Of a DNA stretch of 64,000 bases, positions 9,059-18,061 are shown piece after piece; positions within the stretch are counted from its first letter, which is position 1, and each line of letters starts with the position of its first letter. Source of the stretch: Poteriospumella lacustris. Its lineage: Eukaryota > Sar > Chrysophyceae > Chromulinales > Dinobryaceae. A program made the position numbers and the translations under genes. The notes beneath the pieces were generated by a model, which ran no database searches, was not told the origin of the DNA, and saw only the letters and a program-made list of their open reading frames with translations. The DNA is taken from positions 46,056-110,055 of the forward strand of contig SMOI01000037.1 in assembly GCA_008000375.1 (NCBI GenBank). The letters run 5' to 3'.

Positions 9059-12000
9059 ATGTCGTCAAACAATCTCACTAATAAGATCAGCGACATCAAG
9101 AAGTTGTCTGATGAGAAGAAACAGGTCACTCTCAAACAGCCTCGAAGTCCTTCCCGAGCGACATCAGCGTCGAACAATGAGCGACCAGCGAGTCGGGCAG
9201 AGATATTCTCGCTCGAGCGCGAGCTCGAAGATAAAGTTCGCCTCGTTCTGGACAGCGCGAGCTTTCTCCGGCGAACAAACGACGAGTTCGGCGCCGAGTT
9301 CTCGTATCAGCCGCACAAGGAGAACGTGATCAACACGCGCGACAAGATGCTGGGAGACTTGGGGGCGACGCCGCTGGACATCGAGGAGGAGCCTTGGCTG
9401 GACAGCTACTTGAAATGCGAGTGCCTGAAGACGGTCTGCGACGAAATCTCGTCGAAGTTCTCCGACATCGTCGGCGTCTCCTCCACCGAGATGGGCAACG
9501 TCTCGCGCAAGCTGCGCCTGACGTACAAGCAAAGCTTCGAGCAGCTCGCGGACAGCTGGAAGTCGCTGCGCACCCTCGTGAAGAACAGCGACGCGGAGAT
9601 CAAGACGTTGGCCAACAAGGTAAGTGTCCGTGCGGCGTGTGCTCGTTGACGCGGGTGGCTGACCGGCGGCCGGTGGGCGGTGGGCGGTGGTGACAGGTGA
9701 GCGACTTGGAGGAGGACATCCAGACGAAGGAGGAGGAGGTGGCCAGGCGCTTCGACGACGACATCGCGCGCATGCACCGCGAGTTCGCTCTGGAGCGCGA
9801 GCGCGACCAGGAGAAGATCGCGCAGGCGCAGTTCAAGATGGACCAGATGTCCGACACGCTCAAGTACCTCAACGGCATCTTCCGCACGATGCAGAACGAC
9901 GGCTCCACGCTGAAGACGACCGACCTGCAGAGCGTCGTGAGCCGCCTCGAGAAGGAGAACCGCGAGCTCAAGTCGCTGAACCAGGACTCCGACTCGGTCA
10001 AGGTGCAGCTGGCGCAGGCGCAGCAGCGCATTCGGCAGCTGGAGGGGCAGATCCTCGTGATGGAGGACGAGAAGACGAAGATGCAGGCGCAGATGGCGCG
10101 GCGCGACGAGGCCATCGCCAACCTGATGGAGCGCGAGGCGGTGCGCTCGGCGGAGATCGAGAAGCTGCAGAAGATGGCGAAGATGAAGGACGACGAGCTG
10201 CTGTCGCTGGACATGAAGGACCCCGCCACCTCCGTCCTCTGCATCAAGTGCAAGCGCTCGCTCGACGACCTCACCAACATCAAGTCGGCGCTGCTGGGCG
10301 ACCAGGCGATGGGCAAGGTCCAGCGCGTGCAGTGCGAGTCCTTCCGCATCCTGCTGCCCAACCTCAAGAACCGCAAGCCGTCGCGCAGCAACGCCTGGCT
10401 GCGCAACGCGATGCGCTGCATCCTGCTCACGAAGATGCGCGAGCACCTGGCGTGGCAGCAGCTGAAGCCGGACGTGGTGCGCTTCCCGCCCTTCGTGTAC
10501 GGCTGGTTCAGTCGGTCGATCGCGGGGCTGTCGGGCTCGGCGCTGACGAAGGCGCTCGTGGCGTGCGACGAGGACCGCTGGGCGCTGTACTACGGCTGCA
10601 AGTCGCTGGGCAAGGACGACCCCGAGGCGGCGCTGTTCTGGTCGCTGCTGGACGAGGCCTTCGGCCAGGACGGACTGCACTTCCTGCTGCACTGCCTCGG
10701 CGTCGTCCTGTCGCTGGGCGGCACGCCGCTGTGGACCCAGCTGGGCCGCGCGCTGGTCCAAGGCGCGTCGATCGAGGACAAGCCGGACGACGCCGAGGTG
10801 CGCCAGACGATCTGGCTCGACCTGGCCGCCGCCAAAGAGGCAGTGGCGCTCATCCTCACGCGCGCGCTGTCGGTGCACGTCAACGCGGCGCTCGAGGCCA
10901 TCGAGGCGCTGAAGGTGTCGCCCGCCGACCTCAACCAGCGCGCGGCGCAGAGCGACGCGCAGGCGAACGGCTCCGAGGCCGCCAGTCCGACGGCCGCGTC
11001 GGGCCCCGCGGCCGCGGCTGCCCGGCGCGCGTCGATGAAGGAGGCCACGCACGTGAACCTCTTCACGTTCCTGCGCGTCCTGCAGCAGCAGCTGCACGCC
11101 GACAAGATCCACCGCGGCGCCGCCATCCGCCTCATGTTCGAGACGGCGTCGGTGGGCGCGCTGACGCCCGCGCTGCCCTACGACAACGGCGGCGGCGGTA
11201 GCGGTGGCGGCGGCAGCGGCGGCGGCAGCAGCGCCATGGGCCACAACCTGCAGGGCGTGACGAACACGCACGTGGAGTACCCGCAGTTCCAGTCGATCTG
11301 CTGGACGCTCTTCCCGCGGCTGTCGGTGGCCGAGATCGCCGGGCTCTACGCGGTCTGCCACCAGCACGGCCAGCGCCGCGTCTCCGCCGAGATCTTCACG
11401 CAGGAGGCCGACCTGCGCGGCCTCTTCGTGCGCTCGATGGTGCTGCCGGCGATGCCGCTGCTGCGCCACCTCGTCGACGCCTCCGCCTTCGACGGCGACG
11501 GCGACGAGAAGGCGGCCGATGCGCCGGCCCCCGCCGCGGCGGGCCTCGTCTCGAGCCCCGTGCTGCTCAACACGATGAGCGCCACCGCCAGCGCCGCGCC
11601 CAACGCCGCCGACACGGCGCCGTTCCCGCGCAAGACGAAGCTGGACACGCGGTCGCAGCTGGCGTCGCTGGTGCACCGCAAGGTCGCGTCGCTGCGGCCG
11701 CTGATGGTCGAGTACCTCTTCCCGCGGCTGCCGGGCGTCTGGTGCGGCCTGCTGCAGGAGGCGCTGCACGCGGTGCACGGCGCGCTCGACGAGACCTTCG
11801 CGCAGCTGCGGCTGATGCGCAAACAGGACGAGGAGGGCGGCGCCGCGGGCGGCCTCAGTCGCCTCGTCTCCGGCGCCGCGTCGCCCGTCAAGGGCAAGTC
11901 CTTCGCCGCCGCGCCCGCCGCCGCCGCGAGCAAGTCGACGAGCGCGCTCGTGTCGGCGATGAACCGGGCCGCGGCGGCCGCCAGCGAGGACCCCGTCGCG

Positions 12001-14931
12001 CAGGCGGCGGCCATCGCCGACACGTACCTCGACGGCATCCAGCCGTACGTCGCCTACCGCCGCCTGCTCTCGCTGCTGACGCTGGCCGTCGCCGTGAACG
12101 ACAACCCGCTCGTGCCCGCCGAGCTCTTCACCGGCCGCCAGCTCGCGGACAACACCGACCGCGTCATGCGCCGCGCGGAGACGATCCTGACGCACCTCGA
12201 GGAGGCCGTCGTGCTGCCCGTGAAGAACGCCGTCGACGCGCGGGACCTCGGCCTGTACCAGGCGCGCGTCGAGCGCCTGCTCGACAAGTACTACCGCTTC
12301 GAGGACGTGCGCCGCACGCTCATCGCGCGCAAGCTGCAGACGATCACGCGACAGTTCGTGCACCGCGAGGTGGCCGTGCCGCGCAGCGTGCGCATGCTCA
12401 TGGCGGCCGGCTACCTCTCCGACCACCGCAACCGCCAGATCCTCTCCGCCGGCGACATCCGCCGCTCCATCGCCCAGGTGCACGCGGGGCCCGCGGGCCA
12501 AGCGGCCGCCTCGGCGGCGGTCGCGTCGGTCTTCGGCGGCGGCAAGAGCCAGGGCCTGCGCTGGCGCGAGGTATTCCTGGACCCGTGGGCCGGCTCGGCG
12601 GGCGTCGCCTCCGTCTACCTGTTCAAGCTCGACTACGACCTGAAGGCGGCGCGCCTCGGCCTGGCGCCGCTGTCGCTGCCGCAGGCCGTGTCCGCCTACT
12701 TCTACCACGTGATGGGCACGGCCACGGCGGCCGAGCGCGCGCTGCACGACCTCTTCGTCTGCGTGCGCACGTACCGCCACGCGGCCTCGCGGCTGCGTCT
12801 CTTCTCGCTCTTCCTCGGCGACGCGCGCGAGTCGGGCCTCGTGCCGTCGATGTCGGCGGCGGGCGGCGTGCTCAACACGAGCCACCTGTCGGCGTCGGCG
12901 GCCGCGGCGGCCATCGCCGCGGAGGAGAGCGGCCAGCTGCTCGTGGAGGTGCTGGCCAGTCCGCAGTGCTGGACCGTCTACATCCAGCTGCTGCTGCGCG
13001 TGCACGCCGCCGTCGCCGAGGCCACGCAGGCCTTCGCCGCGGCCGGTGCGGCCGACGCGACCGACGCGACCGGCGACAGCTCCGCCGCCGTCGCCACCGC
13101 CAGCGCCAGCGCCGACGCGGCGGCCGGCGGGGCCCGCGGCGCGAGCAAGAGCCGCCTGGTGGTGGACACGCTCTTCCCCACGACGGAGAACCCGTGGCAG
13201 CGCCCGGACAAGCGCGACACGTGGGCGCTCGACGTGGACCTGCTCGTGTCGGTGGCGCGCGCCTGGACGCGGCGCCAGCAGCGCCACTGGTTCCAGCCGG
13301 GCCTCGGCGCCGCGGGCGGCGGCCACTCGGTCTACACCGATCTGCCCGAGAAGCTGAAGCCGGACGGCGCGGGCCGCGTGGACGTGGACGACTTCCTCTA
13401 CGTGATGGTGCTGCAGTGGGCCAAGCTGCAGGTCTGGCAGCTGCAGCGCGTCGCCTCGCGCGGCCAGCAGATGAGCGCGCCGCACGCCGCCACGCCGCGC
13501 CACGCCGCCGCCGCTGCTTCGTCGGCGGCGTCGCAGGGCAGCAAGGCGGTCGCGTCCGCCGAGGCCGCGGCGCCCGCGGCGCGCAGCGGCGTGCTGAGCC
13601 GGCGGCTGTCGCAGCTGCCGCTGTCCTCGCTGCAGTCGATCGCCGACTCGGTCTACCAGCAGCGCGGCGGCGACGCCGTCGTGTCGACCTCGTCGATTCT
13701 GGCGCCGCCGCCGGCCTCCGCCCGCGACGACGGCGACGAGCGCGAGGCGGAGGAGTCGCTGCTGCTGTCCGACCCGCTGCACTACGCCGCCGCCTACGTC
13801 CGCTGCATTCGCTCGCGGCGCTTCGCGACGACGCTGCCGACGAGCGGCGCCAACGGCGGCGGCCCCGGCGGCCCCGGTGGCCCCACCGCGGCCGCGGCGC
13901 CGAAGACCGACGCGGTCGCGCTGCAGAGCGGCGCTGCCAACGCGGCGACCGTCGCGCACGAACAGGCGCTGCTCGCGCGCATGGGCCGCATCGAGACGCG
14001 GCTGCTGTCGGAGCTGCGCGCGCTGATCCGCGAGACGGTGCTGTGGGACACGAACCTCGGCCTCTTCCTCACGCCGCAGCGCATCCTCTGGCGGCACATG
14101 CACACGCACCAGGCGGCCGCGCGGCCGGCGTCCTCGCGGCCCGGCGGCGTCGCCTCCGACGCGTCGGCCAGCGTCGTGTCCTTCGGCGGCGGCTCGGGGC
14201 CCAACACGAGCCGCGCGACGACCTTTCAGCCGCGCGTGCCCTCGGCGGGCGGGCGGCCGAAGTCGTCGGCGAAGAAGGCGAAGGCCGCGCCGCTGCCGTC
14301 CGCGGCGGAGGTCGAGGAGGACGACCTCTTCGCGCTCGACGTCCTCGTGACCGAGGCCTGCGCGCCCGAGTTCCTCTTCAGCGTCTGCAAACACATGTTC
14401 AACGCCTACCACAGCGTCATCCACACGTTCCTCGCCAGCGCACTCGCCTCGGTCAACGCGACGGCGTCGGCCAACGCGATGGACGCCGCGGCCGCCAGCG
14501 CCAACGCCAGCGCCAACGCGCTGGTGACGCGCAGCAGCGCGGCGAACGTCGCGCAGACGCTGGCGGTGTCGGTGGCCGACGAGGCCGTCGTGCAGAACGT
14601 GCGCCAGCGCGTGCAGAGTGTCCGCGCGCAGCTGCTGTCGCTGTCGGACTTCTTCGCGCAGCCCGAGCAGAACATGGCCTCCGACCGCCTCTACCACCTG
14701 CAGCGCCTCGGCGCCGCGCCCGAGGACCTCGTCGAGCTGCAGACGCTGCGCCAGCAGCACCGACACGTCGCGCGCGAGGCGCAGTTCCTCTTCCGCGCGC
14801 TGCTCTCGAACATCGCCGAACTGGCGGTGGCCGCGCAGCTGGAGTTCCCGCGCGACTCGTGGCACGCGGGCGCGAAGATCCACATCGACCGCGCCTTCGC
14901 CTACTCGATCCACCTGCGCAACAGTCTGTAG
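9059..14931 (+). CDS. Giant coiled-coil protein, unknown function
   Basis: Two exons, 9059-9619 and 9697-14931, with a 77-nt GTAAGT...CAG intron, joining to 1931 residues. I do not recognise the family. Residues 1-180 are polar with a globular stretch; about 180-420 form a long charged coiled coil; then a C-x2-C pair (CIKCKRSL) and helical segments with a WALYYG motif. The second half alternates helical blocks with Ala/Ser/Gly-rich linkers, including a GGGGSGGGG tract. There is no signal peptide or membrane segment, so a cytosolic or cytoskeletal scaffold is plausible; a basal-body or flagellar role is only a guess. The exon junction falls inside the coiled coil. Very high GC3 makes the opposite strand stop-free for nearly 6 kb. 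Confidence 0.75.
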
Positions 14932-14940
14932 CCCCGCCCC

Positions 14941-14955
14941 TGTATCCTGTATGTA
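14941..14955 (+). terminator. UGUA-type 3' element of the coiled-coil gene
   Basis: TGTATCC and TGTATGTA occur back to back 10-24 nt past the TAG at 14929-14931, matching the UGUA-rich pattern seen after other stop codons in this window. Confidence 0.35.
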
Positions 14956-15074
14956 CAGTACACCCGCACCCATCCCCTGTGTCCGTGTCTGTGTCCTTGT
15001 CTGTGTCAGTGTGACCGCCGTGTTCGTTGTTTGTTTCGCCCCTCCGACGCAGCAGGCGTCGTCGTCATCATCAT

Positions 15075-15094
15075 CGTGTCGTCGTCGTCGTCGT

Positions 15095-15171
<77 letters not shown>
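15075..15171. repeat. (GTC)n microsatellite
   Basis: An almost pure GTC/CGT triplet tract of about 97 bp. It is uninterrupted from 15095 to 15171 (about 25 units), with one phase break near 15094. It lies about 260 bp upstream of the TruB ATG, probably in promoter or 5' UTR sequence. Confidence 0.95.
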
Positions 15172-15432
15172 GTCTTTTGTGAGAGGGCCTCTGCGACAGA
15201 CTACGCGGAGAGACATCCGTCGGTCCGACCATTCGGCGGTCGAAGCGGCGGCTTGACCATCGATGGTCGCCGCCGTCTCGATGCCATTGTTCCTCGTCGG
15301 CGACCAGACTGTCACAATTCCACCATTCGGACGACTGCGGCAGCTCCAAACCACCCGTTTATCTTGGCGGCGAAGCGAGGGAGTTGGATCGTTGAGTGGC
15401 AGGAGCTGAGGAGACGGCGACGCTGTGGCTGC

Positions 15433-16413
15433 ATGCGCCTTGGACTGCTACGTTGGACACCTTCGACGTATTTGTGCGTTATCGCGATCGTTACTGTCAT
15501 GTTTTCCGTATTCCCTCGTGTTTCACACGCACTGAAGGTGGCTATCGGACCGGTTGAGCTTCGTCGAGGGTCGCTGCGCCTCTCGACGGTGCCACCGCTA
15601 ACCGTTATGCCTGTGGCCAACCAGCTGTCTGGGCTCTTTGCTGTGCATAAGCCAGTTGGAATGACCTCAAACGATGTTGTTCAGCAGCTGAAGAGCGTGC
15701 TGAAGAGGTCTCTGCCGCCACAGCAGCAGACACGCAACGCGATCAAAATCGGCCACGGGGGAACGCTCGATCCCCTTGCGGAGGGCGTTCTGGTCATTGG
15801 CGTTGGTGCTGGCACGAAGATGCTCAGCTCTTATTTGTCCGGCAGCAAGGGCTATCGCGCCGTGGCGAAGCTGGGAGTGGCGACGGACTCACTCGACGCC
15901 GAAGGCAAAGTGGTGGCCACTGCTGACGCCTCGCACGTCACGGCAGAGGCGCTGCGCGATGCGCTCGTATATTTCCGCGGTGACATTCAGCAGATTCCGC
16001 CGATGTTCTCCGCGCTGAGGAAGAACGGCGAGCGGCTGTACGAGTTGGCGCGCAAAGGCGAAGTCGTCGAGCGGGCGCCGCGCAACGTGACGGTCTATCG
16101 CTTGGAACTTGTCACCACCGCCGATCAAAGCGAGTTGAGTAGTCCTTCCTGCGTGTCTATTCCACCGGAGGGATTTGTTCTGGACATCGAGTGCAGCGGC
16201 GGCTTCTACGTGCGCACCGTCATCGACGATTTGGCGAAGAAAGTGAACTCACTGGCCCACATGACGGCACTGCTGCGCACCAAACAAGGCGTGTTCACCC
16301 TTCGTGACTGCCTGCCCAGCGACCCCGCCATGTGGACGGTGGAGACCATCGCGCGCAACCTTCGTCACTGCGAGCGTCGTCTGCGCGACGCCGCGTCGAC
16401 GGAGAAGCGCTGA
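15433..16413 (+). CDS. truB: tRNA pseudouridine-55 synthase, TruB family, probably plastid-targeted
   Basis: 326 residues from the ATG at 15433, single exon. TruB/PUS4 converts U55 of the tRNA T-loop to pseudouridine. The catalytic Asp is D113 in GHGGTLDPLAEGVL, and the family motifs KPVGMTSNDVV and GFYVRTVIDDLA are intact. It ends soon after the catalytic core, with no clear PUA domain. I chose this start because it gives a signal peptide (YLCVIAIVTVMFSVF, predicted cut SHA-L) followed by an Arg/Ser-containing stretch, as in the two other plastid candidates here. Alternative in-frame ATGs at 15499 and at the codon for Met59 would give mitochondrial or cytosolic forms. Upstream in-frame sequence runs through the GTC microsatellite and is not coding. 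Confidence 0.88.
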   Translation: MRLGLLRWTPSTYLCVIAIVTVMFSVFPRVSHALKVAIGPVELRRGSLRLSTVPPLTVMPVANQLSGLFAVHKPVGMTSNDVVQQLKSVLKRSLPPQQQTRNAIKIGHGGTLDPLAEGVLVIGVGAGTKMLSSYLSGSKGYRAVAKLGVATDSLDAEGKVVATADASHVTAEALRDALVYFRGDIQQIPPMFSALRKNGERLYELARKGEVVERAPRNVTVYRLELVTTADQSELSSPSCVSIPPEGFVLDIECSGGFYVRTVIDDLAKKVNSLAHMTALLRTKQGVFTLRDCLPSDPAMWTVETIARNLRHCERRLRDAASTEKR

Positions 16414-16770
16414 CCGAGCGACGGCACCCCGCGGTCGCGTGTATTTCTTTGTAAATAGCTTGGTGTTCATCATTTCTTTTCTCTTTTCAATCCCGCCGTT
16501 GCCCGCCGCCGTCGCGGAAGGCTGTTTATGTTGCATGACGGCTCGCCGTCAATGCGAAGTGTAGCACATACTGCACATAAAGGTAGTTCGTTGTGCAGTA
16601 ATATTGGTTGAATTTATTTCCAAATATGTACGTTCCGACCGTCCGCCACGACGACGACGGCGGGCAGTGGGGCTTCGGTCGTCTGCTTTGCTGTTCTTCT
16701 GTTCTTCTGTTCTTCTGTTCTTCTGCTCCTCCGCTGGCACTCTCTATTGATCGTGATCGAAAGAGTCGCA
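16414..16770. other. Intergenic spacer with an 8-bp pyrimidine repeat
   Basis: 357 bp between TruB and the next plus-strand gene. Four perfect tandem copies of GTTCTTCT occupy 16693-16724, about 47 bp before the next ATG. They probably form a pyrimidine-rich promoter or 5' leader element. No other feature is seen. Confidence 0.55.
16440..16457 (+). terminator. UGUA-type 3' element of TruB
   Basis: TGTATTTC followed by TGTAAATA (16450-16457), 27-44 nt past the TGA. It is the same octamer as after the L17 gene. Confidence 0.4.
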
Positions 16771-17593
16771 ATGGGAGGAAAGTCATCGAAGCCTTTGCGT
16801 GACGCTGGCCGAGCGGTTTTGGCGCGGCGGCAAGTGCCAGTAGAGCCACCTGTCCATGTGCCGCCGCAGGCGACACCGTCGGTGCAGCACGTCGACATGC
16901 CTCATGCCCATCACGAGCCAGCACCGGCCCGTGAAGAACCAGCACACCTCCCTCATGTGCCAAGTGAAGATAAGCGCATTCCACTTCAAATGGAGCCGCC
17001 GGCGCCGTCGTCGTCGCAGCAGTCGAGCACCGTCGAGCCGCCCGTCTTTCCCGAGCAGCGTCCTCCTTCGTCAGATGACTTCAGCAATCCTTCCGGAGCC
17101 CCGCTGCCTCCAGATCTGTTGGCAGCGATATCGAAATGGCAAGTTCGCAAGAACGTAGCTCCTCAGGTGCGTTCTCTCACCAGGCACCGGCCGCACTGCG
17201 ACCGTCCCAGCTGACTCTGTCGCTTTGCACGTCTCAGGCCCCCAAAAGCATTGAAAAGGCGCGCTTTCGTTCCGCCGCGGAAATCCGCCACCAGAAAGAT
17301 CTGGAAATATCACAGCGGGAGCAGCAGGGGCTGCCGCTCGTCGGCCGCCTCACCGAGATGCAGTTGCACAACTTCTACAAACGCGTTCGGTACGACCCGC
17401 AGCGCTGCCCTGCGACCCTGTTCCACTGTAACCGCTGTCTTTGATGTTCTGTAGCGACCAGCCGAACATTGCCGCGGCGGAGATCGCCGCCGAGTTCCAC
17501 TTGACGGAGAACATGGCGCAGCTGCTGCTGGACGTCGCGCGGCTGCCGGTCATTCTGCGGTCGCCCGACGAGGACCAGTCGGAGGCGCTGTAG
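16771..17593 (+). CDS. Small N-myristoylated protein, possibly NDUFAF4-like
   Basis: Three exons, 16771-17166, 17238-17389 and 17455-17593, joining to 228 residues. The N-terminus MGGKSSKPL is a textbook N-myristoylation signal. A Pro/His/Ser-rich disordered segment follows (about residues 20-115). A conserved-looking C-terminus (about 117-220) contains a basic helix, then LTEMQLHNFYKRV, and a final helical unit ending with VARLPVIL. The Met-Gly start plus a C-terminal unit of this shape recalls the complex I assembly factor NDUFAF4, but the resemblance is weak and recalled rather than aligned. A generic myristoylated membrane-associated protein is the alternative. The second intron uses the GTACGA donor variant. 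Confidence 0.7.
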
Positions 17594-18061
17594 GCTCCTG
17601 CCTCGTCTGCGCCTCCCCCCGCCCCCTACTCGACTGTCTGTATGTATCTATTCGCCTTCAACTGCTATTCTATCGCGCGCGAAGCGGCTGATCAGAGGAT
17701 GGCGCGGTGATGGAGTTCAGAGTTACACCTGCGCCACTGCCAACGGCGCAGAGGATGACATCGGATTCGTAATACAAATACGCAACAAATAAACGGCCGC
17801 CACGGCGGCGAGCAAAACAAAAGCGAACAGAAACGACTGCCTCACAAACTGAAGATTGTTAGGAAACGAGACCCATGGCCCCGACGAAGACACGACACGA
17901 GGGCAGCAACGCAGGCGACAACGCAGTCGCGCTGCTACGCGTGCGGCTGTACGTGCGCGTCTCAGTCGGTGGCGGTAACGAAGACTTCACGGACGGTTCA
18001 CAACACATGTACACAACGAGAGAGACGCACACCACTGCGGTGCGGCAGCGACGGGTGGCGC
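17594..18061. other. Convergent intergenic region
   Basis: 468 bp between convergent genes, holding both 3' UTRs. TGTATGTA at 17639-17646 lies 46 nt past the plus-strand stop. On the minus strand TGTACATG (18006-18013) lies about 49 nt past the subtilisin stop. Otherwise AT-richer sequence with no gene. Confidence 0.5.

Larger units (their letters stand above)
14932..15432. other. Intergenic spacer between coiled-coil gene and TruB
   Basis: 501 bp holding the 3' UTR of the coiled-coil gene, a long GTC microsatellite (15075-15171) and the TruB promoter and leader. Open frames through the microsatellite read Arg, Ser or Val runs and are artefacts. Confidence 0.5.

Noticed and set aside
9406-15354. 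A 1982-codon minus-strand open frame opposite the coiled-coil gene
   Set aside because: It reads Arg/Gly/Ala/Leu-rich low complexity and runs through the GTC microsatellite. It arises because extreme GC3 in the plus-strand gene removes stops from the other strand. The plus strand has splice sites, coiled-coil periodicity and normal composition.
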